From Betaproteobacteria bacterium TMED22 (lineage in GTDB: Bacteria > Pseudomonadota > Gammaproteobacteria > Burkholderiales > Eutrophovitaceae), in contig NHCB01000010.1 in assembly GCA_002167745.1 (NCBI GenBank), positions 190,064 through 240,825 on the forward strand: a DNA stretch of 50,762 nucleotides, given 5' to 3'. Positions 1 through 8,071 of the stretch are shown here, piece by piece; within the stretch, counting starts at the first letter, position 1; each line of letters begins with the position of its first letter. Position numbers and translations under genes: made by a program. The notes below the pieces were generated by a model, which did not search any database, was not told where the DNA came from, and worked only from the letters and a program-made list of their open reading frames with translations.

Positions 1-582
1 TCTTTCATCACAATTTCCCTGAATTTCGACATTAAGATCAGGATTCGCCTTCAAGTATTTTGCATGTGCATTTAAAACATCATCAAATTTAGGGACAATG
101 AAGCTTTTGTCAAAATCAAAATAAACCGAATCAGTCGGCATGCCCACAGGTACATTTTCGTTCACAACGCCAACGGACCCTTCTTCTTTAGCCTTCGCTG
201 CTTCTTCTTTAGCCTTCGCTGCTTCTGCTTTAGCTTTTTGAGCATCTGCCTCAGCCTGGGCTCTGGCCTCAGCTTCTTCGCTCGCCTTCTCTTCCGCTAG
301 AGCCTCAGCCTCGCGGGCCTTGTCCGCCTTCTCTTCCGCTAGAGCCTCAGCCTCGCGGGCCTTGTCCGCTTCTGCCTGAAGTCTATCCTGCTCCTGCTTG
401 GCCTGCTCCAACTCTTGTTGCAAGCGCTCCTGTTCAGCTTGCTTTTCAGCCTGAATGTACTCAAAGTTATCGGTGGATTCTTCTACAGTCTCTGCAGTTT
501 TGTTGGTAGTTTGGCAAGCAACCAGCGCAAACGTAGTGCATCCAATAAGCAAAAATTTTGCAAACTTAGATAAAAGTGTCAT
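1..582 (-). CDS. OmpA/Pal-family lipoprotein with coiled-coil stalk, C-terminus cut by window edge
   Basis: The reading frame is open from an ATG at 582-580 to the window edge (194 codons seen), so the C-terminus is missing. The N-terminus is a lipoprotein signal with lipobox LVAC and lipidated Cys23. Residues about 42-135 are Ala/Glu/Lys-rich and predicted coiled coil, including two identical 14-residue units (73-86, 87-100) and 7-residue KAKEEAA repeats. From about residue 152 an OmpA C-terminal (peptidoglycan-binding) domain begins with VYFDFDKS and reaches GNCDER, the Pal-like signature. The family anchors the outer membrane to peptidoglycan non-covalently. A good ribosome-binding site (AGGAAG) precedes the ATG. 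It is not next to tolB within the window, so it may be a Pal paralogue rather than Pal itself. Confidence 0.85.
   Translation of the reverse strand, partial: MTLLSKFAKFLLIGCTTFALVACQTTNKTAETVEESTDNFEYIQAEKQAEQERLQQELEQAKQEQDRLQAEADKAREAEALAEEKADKAREAEALAEEKASEEAEARAQAEADAQKAKAEAAKAKEEAAKAKEEGSVGVVNENVPVGMPTDSVYFDFDKSFIVPKFDDVLNAHAKYLKANPDLNVEIQGNCDER
284..367. repeat. Tandem 42-bp perfect duplication inside the OmpA-like gene
   Basis: Bases 284-325 and 326-367 are identical 42-base copies. They encode two copies of a 14-residue (two-heptad) coiled-coil unit. Perfect identity at the DNA level, including third positions, points to a recent duplication or ongoing length variation of the stalk. 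A second shorter repeat with a 21-base period (one heptad) lies at about 181-243. Confidence 0.9.
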
Positions 583-636
583 TTGTTCTTCCTAAGGATG
601 ATGAGATTAAAATTCAGATTTTCAAAAACCACTTAC

Positions 637-642
637 AGTATA
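637..642 (-). promoter_or_regulatory. Candidate -10 box (TATACT) for the OmpA-like lipoprotein gene
   Basis: On the minus strand TATACT lies about 55 bases upstream of the ATG at 582. No convincing -35 hexamer is visible at 16-18 bases, so this is only a candidate. Confidence 0.3.
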
Positions 643-703
643 AGCGGATAATAGCACAGTAAATGAATGATTTTTATAAAAAATATGCAGTTTTTTTTGC
701 GTT

Positions 704-709
704 TATAAT
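704..709 (+). promoter_or_regulatory. Candidate -10 box (TATAAT) upstream of the thioesterase gene
   Basis: A perfect TATAAT sits 105 bases before the ATG at 814. There is no recognisable -35 and no extended -10 TG. The gap 583-813 otherwise holds no RNA gene or ORF that I would support. Confidence 0.3.
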
Positions 710-813
710 GGTGTGTATGGACTCTACCGATGCACTAAAGGCCTAACGACAGAGAGAATTAAAACCAACCGGGTACACATCGGACACAAATTTAACCCTC
801 GATACAGTCAACT

Positions 814-1254
814 ATGCCAAAAACACAGCCTTCTAAGCGAGATCAGTTCTTCCACTTTCAAACCATACCAACCCGATGGATGGATAACGACGTCTATGGC
901 CATGTCAATAATGTTATTTACTATTCATTTTTCGATACTGCGGTAAACCAATTTCTAATTGAACAAAGCGCGCTAGATATTGAGAATAGCTCAGTTATTG
1001 GCTTAGTAGTAGAGACACAATGCCAATATTTTTCACCAATAACATTTCCACATGTAGTAACGAGCGGTCTTCGAGCGGATAGAATTGGAACTAGCTCTGT
1101 GCATTATGGCATTGGTTTATTCTGCGAAGGCAATAATGAAGCATCAGCTCAGGGAAGCTTCATACACGTTTACGTGGATCGTGTAACACGACGTCCAACT
1201 CCAATACCAGCGGCTATGATGAGCGCAATCAATAAGATTGCAGTCCGTTTTTGA
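814..1254 (+). CDS. 4HBT (hotdog-fold) acyl-CoA thioesterase
   Basis: A 146-residue single-domain protein. Residues 20-42 carry the 4-hydroxybenzoyl-CoA/YbgC-type thioesterase signature: RWMDNDVYGHVNN, with the Asp24/Asp26 and Gly29-His30 positions of the active-site helix, followed by YYSFFDTA. The family hydrolyses acyl-CoA thioesters in the cytoplasm; substrate cannot be told from sequence. No Shine-Dalgarno is visible before the ATG. The next gene starts 109 bases downstream on the same strand and is exported, so a shared pathway is not evident. Confidence 0.85.
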   Translation: MPKTQPSKRDQFFHFQTIPTRWMDNDVYGHVNNVIYYSFFDTAVNQFLIEQSALDIENSSVIGLVVETQCQYFSPITFPHVVTSGLRADRIGTSSVHYGIGLFCEGNNEASAQGSFIHVYVDRVTRRPTPIPAAMMSAINKIAVRF

Positions 1255-1363
1255 TAAACTTATACTGCGATGTCATCCATCAATGCGACCATACAATCTT
1301 TTAAAGATTTAAAGAAGTCTCAACCTCATTAAACAACATCAATCAGATAGTGCCGACAAACTA

Positions 1364-3175
1364 GTGAACGCAAACCTAAGAAAAACTTTAACTATTATAG
1401 CTATTCCGATAGCGTTATCATGCTCTACAGCTAACTCTGTGGCAGATGCCAACGGGGTTAACGATCTTACGCCGATATCTGAAAATAGCTGGAATTATGC
1501 CAGAGCGCGTCATCTAGTCGAGCGCGCTGGATTTGGTGATAAACCGATCAACATAGAACGTCTGGTAACAATGGGGCCAAGAGCGGCCGTTAGAGAACTC
1601 GTTTACTTTCAGAGCATTCCAAGCACACTACCTGCATTCGATCATTCAGGAATTCACGACAGCGGCATCGAGCCATTCCCAGCATCAAGGCCAGCAGCTA
1701 CGAAGCTTGCTCAAGACACGGGAGAGGCAATAGGAGTTAAAGTCAAGCCTAAGGGCAATCGTCGCCTTCAGCCGGTTGTTGATCGCTTTTTCTATTGGTT
1801 GAGATCAAGCATGTTGGAAACTCGCCGAGTTGCCCTCTGGTGGGCGAATCGAATGCTTATAACCAAAAGGCCTTTAGAGGAAAAAATGACACTCTTTTGG
1901 CACGGGCACTTCGCTACTAACGAAGAAAAAGTAAGAGACTACCGTAAAATATTGAATCAAAACGAAGTTTTTCGTGAATATGGGACTGGCAACTTCAAGG
2001 ATTTATTGATTGCGGTCTCTCAAGATCCAGCGATGCTTGCGTTTTTAGATGCAGGCGTAAACATCAAAGGATCTCCAAACGAGAACTTTGCAAGAGAAAT
2101 AATGGAACTCTTCACGATGGGTGTTGGTAACTACTCAGAGCAAGACATTCGAGAAGCCGCCCGTGCTTTCACTGGCTGGAATTATAGTGATCTCCAATTT
2201 GTGGTGAATACTGAGGAACACGATACGTCTGACAAAACTTTTTTGGGACGTACTGGTGCTTGGGATGGCTTAGATATCATCGACATGATTCTTGAAAAAC
2301 GCGTAACCGCCGAATACATATCTGGGAAAATATATAAATTCTTTGTTCGTGAAAATATAACGCCTCAACTTCAAAAAGAATTAGGTGCGACGCTCTATAG
2401 CTCGGGCTATGAAATCACACCGCTTCTCGAAAAAATATTTCTATCGAAAGATTTTTATAGCTCAGCGTCTATGGGTACGCATATTAAATCGCCTGTTGAA
2501 CTAGTTATTTCGACTTATAAAAAATTAGGTCTCGACATTATTCCTGGGGTACCAGATTTTTTTGACACCACAAAGTCGCTGGGACAAATCTTACTGTTCC
2601 CGCCCACAGTAGCTGGTTGGGCAGGAGGTCGAAGCTGGATTACACCTGGGCTTTTGTTAGCGCGGGGGAATTTTGTATACGATACGGTTTTTCCAAACAT
2701 AAACTTCTTACCCAGTGATAGATACCCGGAGAATTATCAAATTGGGGTTGTCGCAGAGCGACTCGCAACGGGCGCAGACATTGCTACAGCAACGCAACCA
2801 GAGGATAGCTATGCGACCTCAGCCTCCAACAATATGGTAGATCGAGATGAGGAATTTAATACGCGTCTCGGCAGTTACCGCGGCTGGAGAATGGCCATAG
2901 AAAAGGTAAAGCCAATTATCAGAACGTCCGCGCAATTAAACTTAACCCAAATGGTTTTAGCTGCAAAGTGCAAAACGTCCGAGGATGCTATTGATTACCT
3001 AATTAAGAGATTTTTTGCTGTCCCGATAGATCAGGATACAAAAAAATTAATTGCCAACTTTCTTACGGACCAGCTTGGTACAAACGACATAAAAGAGGCG
3101 AGTACTTTTTCAGAAGAAGCCTTACGAGAGACGTTTCATTTACTTCTATCTCTACCGGAATATCAACTCGGCTAA
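1364..3175 (+). CDS. Exported DUF1800 family protein
   Basis: A 603-residue protein of the DUF1800 (COG5267) family, function unknown. Conserved family blocks are visible: ARHLVERAGFG near residue 47, FWHGHFAT at 178-185, NENFAREIMELFTMG at 239-253 and AARAFTGW at 265-272. The N-terminus looks like a signal peptide (hydrophobic residues 8-19). Cys20 is preceded by ALS, which is a poor lipobox, so Sec export with cleavage near residue 28 is equally possible. The start is a GTG without Shine-Dalgarno; an in-frame stop at 1310-1312 limits alternatives. It is followed after 13 bases by its usual partner, a DUF1501 protein. The two families are known to occur as neighbours in many bacteria. Confidence 0.85.
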   Translation: MNANLRKTLTIIAIPIALSCSTANSVADANGVNDLTPISENSWNYARARHLVERAGFGDKPINIERLVTMGPRAAVRELVYFQSIPSTLPAFDHSGIHDSGIEPFPASRPAATKLAQDTGEAIGVKVKPKGNRRLQPVVDRFFYWLRSSMLETRRVALWWANRMLITKRPLEEKMTLFWHGHFATNEEKVRDYRKILNQNEVFREYGTGNFKDLLIAVSQDPAMLAFLDAGVNIKGSPNENFAREIMELFTMGVGNYSEQDIREAARAFTGWNYSDLQFVVNTEEHDTSDKTFLGRTGAWDGLDIIDMILEKRVTAEYISGKIYKFFVRENITPQLQKELGATLYSSGYEITPLLEKIFLSKDFYSSASMGTHIKSPVELVISTYKKLGLDIIPGVPDFFDTTKSLGQILLFPPTVAGWAGGRSWITPGLLLARGNFVYDTVFPNINFLPSDRYPENYQIGVVAERLATGADIATATQPEDSYATSASNNMVDRDEEFNTRLGSYRGWRMAIEKVKPIIRTSAQLNLTQMVLAAKCKTSEDAIDYLIKRFFAVPIDQDTKKLIANFLTDQLGTNDIKEASTFSEEALRETFHLLLSLPEYQLG

Positions 3176-3188
3176 GCGGGGACTGAAA

Positions 3189-4412
3189 ATGAGCAATAAA
3201 TCACCATTTAAACGTCGAGACTTTCTAAAACTGTTGGGTGCAGGTGCAGCAGCAGGCAGCATCACTAACCCTTTTTTTCCGAACCTCTCTCCATTAGCTT
3301 TTGCTGGTGACAGCGTTTTAGATAAAAAAATTCTTGTGGTACTTGAGCTTTCAGGCGGAAATGATGGGTTAAATACATTAGTACCCTACGGTGACGATGC
3401 CTACTATAGACATCGACCAACACTTGGCATAAAACCTAATGAACTAAGAAAGATAGATAACCATTTTGGTTTTAATCCCGATATGTCAGGTATGGAGCGT
3501 CTCTTCAAGGATGGTCAAATGGCCATATTCCACGGATGTGGCTACGATCAACCCTCTTACTCGCACTTCACTTCGATGGCGTATTGGCAAACTGCAGCAC
3601 CAAATAGCGGCGAATCTTTGGGTTGGTTTGGACGTCTTGCAGACGCACTAGACCCTAAAGTAACGCCTAATTATTTAGTTAACGTGGATGCTACTCAATC
3701 TTTAGCTGTAGTAGCACAAAACCACGTGCCGGTCGTCTTTGATGACCCTGAAGAGTTCGGTCGTAAAGGTTTATTTAATTCAAGACCGCTCTTGGATAAA
3801 GACCGCTTGGCAACTAAAAATAGTTCCCAAGCACAAAGACGGCTTTTGGAATTAGCGAAAAGTGCTAGACAAGCTTCCGAAAAAGTTAGGTCAGCGTGCG
3901 CGAGCTATAGTACGCCTATTGATTACGGTATTGCTCCGTTAGACTTAAACAAAATAGCAGCCTTAATCAATGCGGACATGAATACTCGCCTTTATTACAC
4001 TTCTTTTAGACGTAATGCCTTTGATACACACGTACAGCAGCCTAACCTTCATCAACGGTTATTAACTTATTTTTCTGACGCAGTATCCGGTTTTTTTAGT
4101 GATATGGAGCGCATTGGTCGAGCCGACGACGTGGTCATGCTCGTGTTCTCAGAGTTTGGGCGCAGAGTTGCTGAAAACACAAACCTAGGGACGGATCACG
4201 GTACGGCAAATAACATGTACTTAATTGGAAAGGCAGTTAAAGGTGGACATTATGGTGACCTTCCGAGTCTCACCGAGCTTAACGACGGCAACATGCTGCA
4301 CACGACAGACTTTAGACAAGTTTATGCTACCGCCATAAGTGGATGGTTGGGGCTAGAAGCTCATGAACAAGTACTTCGATATCGATTCAATGATTTTCCA
4401 GTTTTTAGCTAG
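3189..4412 (+). CDS. Tat-exported DUF1501 family protein
   Basis: A 407-residue DUF1501 (COG4102) protein. It begins with a twin-arginine signal (RRDFLKLLGAGAAAG from Arg9-Arg10), which implies folding, probably with a cofactor or metal, before export. Family motifs include ELSGGNDGLNTLVPYGDD at 53-70 and SEFGRRVAENTNLGTDHGTAN near residue 320-340. The fold is related to the alkaline phosphatase/sulfatase superfamily, but no substrate is known. A weak ribosome-binding site (GGGGA) sits 13 bases after the DUF1800 stop, so the two are almost certainly co-transcribed. The C-terminus looks complete. Confidence 0.85.
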   Translation: MSNKSPFKRRDFLKLLGAGAAAGSITNPFFPNLSPLAFAGDSVLDKKILVVLELSGGNDGLNTLVPYGDDAYYRHRPTLGIKPNELRKIDNHFGFNPDMSGMERLFKDGQMAIFHGCGYDQPSYSHFTSMAYWQTAAPNSGESLGWFGRLADALDPKVTPNYLVNVDATQSLAVVAQNHVPVVFDDPEEFGRKGLFNSRPLLDKDRLATKNSSQAQRRLLELAKSARQASEKVRSACASYSTPIDYGIAPLDLNKIAALINADMNTRLYYTSFRRNAFDTHVQQPNLHQRLLTYFSDAVSGFFSDMERIGRADDVVMLVFSEFGRRVAENTNLGTDHGTANNMYLIGKAVKGGHYGDLPSLTELNDGNMLHTTDFRQVYATAISGWLGLEAHEQVLRYRFNDFPVFS

Positions 4413-4428
4413 ATTTTAAAATAGTAAA

Positions 4429-4453
4429 CGGAAGTTTAGTCTGTCAGCTTCCG
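4429..4453. terminator. Candidate bidirectional hairpin between convergent genes
   Basis: CGGAAG (4429-4434) can pair with CTTCCG (4448-4453) around a 13-base loop. Reading the minus strand, the hairpin is followed by a T-rich tail, so it may end the aldo/keto reductase transcript. The stem is short and the call is weak. Confidence 0.3.
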
Positions 4454-4475
4454 ACAATAATTAGGCATCTATCAA

Positions 4476-5486
4476 TCAGAGTCTAAGCGACTCTCTGCCA
4501 GTCACTGGAAACAGTGGATCTGTATAACCGGGAGTGGACGGATGCCCCGGCGCGACTAACTTATCGAAGAATTGCTCGGCATCGGCATCGATCTCGACAT
4601 TAAAAGCACCATAATAATCCTCCCATTGCTCCAATGTTCTCGGTCCGCCAATGACACTGTTTACGATAGGGTTCGCTAAAACCCACGCGACTGCAAGCTG
4701 CCCTGGTGTGACACCTCTCTCGCCTGCATAGCAAACAAAATCTTTTGCAAGTTTGATGGATTCTTCGCGAAACTCGGTCTCCATCATCCGCTTATCTTTC
4801 CTACCAGCTCGTGTGCCTTCGCTCGGATCTTCACCCACCTTATACTTCCCGGTTAATACGCCTCGTGCAATTGGACTAAACGGGACAACACCTATACCGA
4901 ATCGCTTACATACTGGCAAAATTTCAACCTCGGGCATTCGATTAACAGCATTATAGTATGGTTGACACACAATAGGGGCAGGCACACCAAACTCTTTGCA
5001 CAGCATTAGGACTTCGGCGATTCTCCATCCTCGGAAATTCGATATTCCAAAATAGCAAACCTTTCCCGAACGAATCATATCTCCCATAGTTGTAACGGCT
5101 TCGACTAACGACGTCGGTTCGTAGTCCCGATGAAGATAAAATATGTCGATATAGTCCGTACCTAATCTGGATAAACTTTCATCTAAAGATTTAGTAAGCC
5201 ACTTTCTAGAAAGCCCACCATGATTCGGTGAATCAGTAAGTGTTTGCCCAGCTTTTGTTGCCAGAACCCACCAATCTCTAGATGGCTTAATAAGCTCACC
5301 TACAATTCTCTCAGACTCACCTTGAACATACACATCGGCGGTATCGATAAAGTTCACCCCGTGATCTTTAGCCGAAGATACAATACGTTCCGCTTCATTT
5401 CGGTCAGTTTGTGAACCAAAAGTCATAGTACCAAGACATAATTTGGAGACTTTAAGGTGATTAGCCCCGAGTGAACAATAATCCAT
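4476..5486 (-). CDS. Aldo/keto reductase
   Basis: A 336-residue TIM-barrel NADPH-dependent oxidoreductase. The catalytic tetrad of the superfamily is visible: Asp48 and Tyr53 in FIDTADVY, Lys78 in ATKAG, His119 in YLHRDY. The SNFRGW segment and the C-terminal cofactor region (SVIGGPRTLEQ) are present. It reduces carbonyl compounds to alcohols in the cytoplasm; the YajO/Tas-like type is the closest resemblance, substrate unknown. A strong Shine-Dalgarno (GGGAGG) precedes the ATG. It converges on the DUF1501 gene and diverges from the quinone reductase. Confidence 0.9.
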   Translation of the reverse strand: MDYCSLGANHLKVSKLCLGTMTFGSQTDRNEAERIVSSAKDHGVNFIDTADVYVQGESERIVGELIKPSRDWWVLATKAGQTLTDSPNHGGLSRKWLTKSLDESLSRLGTDYIDIFYLHRDYEPTSLVEAVTTMGDMIRSGKVCYFGISNFRGWRIAEVLMLCKEFGVPAPIVCQPYYNAVNRMPEVEILPVCKRFGIGVVPFSPIARGVLTGKYKVGEDPSEGTRAGRKDKRMMETEFREESIKLAKDFVCYAGERGVTPGQLAVAWVLANPIVNSVIGGPRTLEQWEDYYGAFNVEIDADAEQFFDKLVAPGHPSTPGYTDPLFPVTGRESLRL

Positions 5487-5604
5487 CTATCTTTCCCTCC
5501 CCGAAATACGAAGTTTTAAGCATGCATCAACCTCGATCTTATCTAATCTGTAGAATCATTACCAAATTAAAATCATATAACTTTTATAAATGTTAGGACA
5601 AGTA

Positions 5605-6612
5605 ATGCACTCTTTACCAGATAGCATGCACGCTATTGCGATCACTGAGCCGGGCTCACCAGAGGTTTTAAAACTAACGCAACGACCGCTCCCTCATGCA
5701 AAAGAAGATGAGGTCTTAATTAAGGTCTATGCCGCAGGCATTAACCGTCCGGATATGATGCAAAGAGCTGGGCTATACCCACCTCCGCCAGGGGTTACTG
5801 ATATTCCTGGACTAGAAGTATCCGGAGTTATTATTTCGGTGGGAGATCGAGTAAATGATTGGCAGATAGGTGATTCTGTTTGTGCTCTTGTAGCCGGTGG
5901 AGGCTATGCTGAATATGTAACTGCGCCTGGCTCACAATGCTTACCTATTCCTCGAGGATTGACTTTTCGAGAAGCCGCTTCCATTCCAGAAACTTACTTC
6001 ACGGTATGGTCAAATGTATTTGATAGAGCACAACTTGCTGAAAAAGAATCTATTCTCGTTCATGGAGGATCAAGCGGCATTGGGACGACAGCAATTCAAT
6101 TATGTCGCGCGTTTGGACGAAAGATCTTTGTAACTGCCGGGTCAGATGAGAAGTGTCGCACATGCGAAACCATCGGTGCAAGTAAAGCCATTAACTATAG
6201 AAGTGAAGACTTCTCGGAGCGCATTATGGCGCTGACCGATAACAAAGGTGTCGATGTCATCATTGATATGGTGGCGGGAGACTATACACAACCCAATTTA
6301 AAGTGCCTGGCAGATGATGGACGTATTGTTATTATTGCTTTCTTAGGCGGCGTTAAGACCAATATTAATATGACCGATATTCTCAGACGACGACTCACGA
6401 TCACAGGCTCTACGCTAAGACCACGTTCTACCGAATTCAAAGCAAATATCGCTTTATCCCTTCGAAATAAAGTTTGGCCATTACTTGAATCTAAAGCTAT
6501 TGAGCCTCTGATCTTCAGGTCGTTTCCACTCGGACATGCTGCCGACGCTCACAGACTGATGGAGTCAAGCCAACATATCGGCAAAATCACTTTAGATGTC
6601 TGCGATCACTAA
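5605..6612 (+). CDS. Zinc-free NAD(P)H:quinone oxidoreductase (PIG3/zeta-crystallin type MDR)
   Basis: A 335-residue medium-chain dehydrogenase/reductase. The N-terminal GroES-like domain has GINRPDMMQRAGLYPPPPG, typical of the PIG3 quinone-reductase branch. The Rossmann nucleotide site is VHGGSSGIG (about residues 152-160). Catalytic-zinc ligands of alcohol dehydrogenases are absent, as expected. The frame is open from an ATG at 5590, but AGGA at 5595-5598 is correctly placed (6 bases) for the ATG at 5605, which I prefer; a third ATG at 5626 gives the usual family N-terminus but lacks a ribosome site. Probable role: reduction of quinones or enones, protecting against reactive carbonyls. Confidence 0.88.
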   Translation: MHSLPDSMHAIAITEPGSPEVLKLTQRPLPHAKEDEVLIKVYAAGINRPDMMQRAGLYPPPPGVTDIPGLEVSGVIISVGDRVNDWQIGDSVCALVAGGGYAEYVTAPGSQCLPIPRGLTFREAASIPETYFTVWSNVFDRAQLAEKESILVHGGSSGIGTTAIQLCRAFGRKIFVTAGSDEKCRTCETIGASKAINYRSEDFSERIMALTDNKGVDVIIDMVAGDYTQPNLKCLADDGRIVIIAFLGGVKTNINMTDILRRRLTITGSTLRPRSTEFKANIALSLRNKVWPLLESKAIEPLIFRSFPLGHAADAHRLMESSQHIGKITLDVCDH

Positions 6613-6625
6613 TTGCCGCATTAAA

Positions 6626-7120
6626 TTATTGATAGTTAATGGGAAGTCTCAACTTCAGGTGAGGCGCCAATTCGGCCAAAGCCTGCTTATAGACGTCCCG
6701 CTTGAATTCAATGACCGAGTCTAACGGGATGAAGAACGAGTGCCATCGCCAAGCATCAAACTCAGGGATCTCAGACTTTCGTAACGACACATCGCTGTCA
6801 CTTCCAATTAAACGCAATAAGAACCATATTTGCTTTTGTCCTTTATAACTAGCACGCGAGTCTCGCCGCACGAATTGCCTAGGCACATCGTAACGTAACC
6901 ACCCGTCCGTCCGTCCGATAATCTTCACATGATGAGGTTCGAGCCCGACCTCTTCGTCCAGCTCCCGGTACATCGCCTGCTTAGGCGACTCCCCTTCTTG
7001 AATCCCACCTTGCGGAAATTGCCAAGCATATTCCCGCACGCGCTTACCCCAAAAAACCTCATTACGTTTATTGCAGATAATAATACCCACATTCGGACGG
7101 TAACCATCTCGATCAATCAC
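6626..7120 (-). CDS. rppH: RNA 5'-pyrophosphohydrolase RppH
   Basis: Nudix hydrolase that removes pyrophosphate from the 5' end of mRNA and so starts decay. The Nudix box runs from Gly38 to Leu60 ([17 protein letters not shown] then DEEVGL), with the RppH-specific start [13 protein letters not shown] and the downstream QKQIWFLL block. The frame is open from a GTG at 7144, but the GTG at 7120 is a better start: it gives [12 protein letters not shown], matching E. coli RppH, and has a GGGGG ribosome site about 8 bases upstream. Length is then 164 residues, normal for the family. Confidence 0.93.
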   Translation of the reverse strand: MIDRDGYRPNVGIIICNKRNEVFWGKRVREYAWQFPQGGIQEGESPKQAMYRELDEEVGLEPHHVKIIGRTDGWLRYDVPRQFVRRDSRASYKGQKQIWFLLRLIGSDSDVSLRKSEIPEFDAWRWHSFFIPLDSVIEFKRDVYKQALAELAPHLKLRLPINYQ

Positions 7121-7185
7121 GATCAAAACCCCCGTCAAATCCACTAATATTTGTATTTTTACATACTTATGCCTGATCTAGGTCA

Positions 7186-7962
7186 TCAAATAAACAATTT
7201 TTTAGTTTGCGACGACTGAAGAGACCGCATGCGCTGGACCATATCATCAAAATCTAGATTTAAGGATCGCCTCAAATCCCTAGATAATTTTGTGATCCTA
7301 GCAACATGAGCGCTCGATGGGGTCTTACAAAAAGCGAGTGCTACTATATTGCCACCCTTAGGCGTCGGGATTAGCGCTATTTGATCAAAAGCCGTCTCGA
7401 TTTGATTAATCCTAGACTTAAGCTGCGGATCATTTGACCAGAAATTTTGCATGTAAATACCCTGATAGTTAAGGTGTGTCTTTATTTTGCGAATAAACTC
7501 GTCATCAGTAAAGCCTCCGGGCACCCCAGAGCCATCAAAAGCATCGAGCATAATGACATCATATTTTCCAGCGGAATCAATCCAGCTTGTACCATCTGAA
7601 TGTATCACCGACAACCTCGCGTCGTCATCGGGAATGAAAAAGTACTGTCGGGCCACATTGATCACTTGCTGAGAGCTCTCTACTACACAAATATTGATCT
7701 CGGGAAGCATCTTCCAAATAAATTTCGGTATTGAACCGCCACCCAAACCGATACAAGCCACCGACCTAACTCGATCATGAAATAGCAGAAATGACATCAT
7801 CGCTTTCGTGTAGTCAAGAACAAGATGGTAAGGATCAGCCAAACTCATAGAACTTTGCACGGTACGACTTCCGAGGTATAGACTCCGAACACCTCGAGAT
7901 TCACTAACTTCCACCTCAGACTCGGTAAGTGACTTACGAAATAAGTTTAATTTTCTCAACAT
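7186..7962 (-). CDS. Spermidine-synthase-like (SpeE fold) protein
   Basis: A 258-residue protein with the Rossmann-like fold of polyamine aminopropyltransferases: IGLGGGSIPKF at 71-81 (nucleoside-binding glycine loop), acidic Glu95 at the end of strand 2 (VVES), and DVIMLDAFDG at 135-144. The N-terminal beta-hairpin domain of true SpeE is short or lacking. Many such proteins are annotated polyamine aminopropyltransferase without proof and may be methyltransferase-like. It lies 65 bases upstream of rppH on the same strand and is divergent from proS. Confidence 0.75.
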   Translation of the reverse strand: MLRKLNLFRKSLTESEVEVSESRGVRSLYLGSRTVQSSMSLADPYHLVLDYTKAMMSFLLFHDRVRSVACIGLGGGSIPKFIWKMLPEINICVVESSQQVINVARQYFFIPDDDARLSVIHSDGTSWIDSAGKYDVIMLDAFDGSGVPGGFTDDEFIRKIKTHLNYQGIYMQNFWSNDPQLKSRINQIETAFDQIALIPTPKGGNIVALAFCKTPSSAHVARITKLSRDLRRSLNLDFDDMVQRMRSLQSSQTKKLFI

Positions 7963-8071
7963 ATTGATATGAGCACATATAAGTAATGCGTTATTCTACG
8001 GGTCACTTAGTCACCTAACTTTTTTCCATCGGGATAGAATAAGACTTTCCTGTAGATATGATTGTCTAAAA

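Noticed and set aside
181-367. Short tandem repeats that might suggest a CRISPR or satellite array
   Set aside because: The repeats are in frame, lack unique spacers and encode heptads of a coiled coil.
713-946. ORF of 77 codons overlapping the thioesterase start
   Set aside because: It is a shifted frame over the real gene, without domain or ribosome site.
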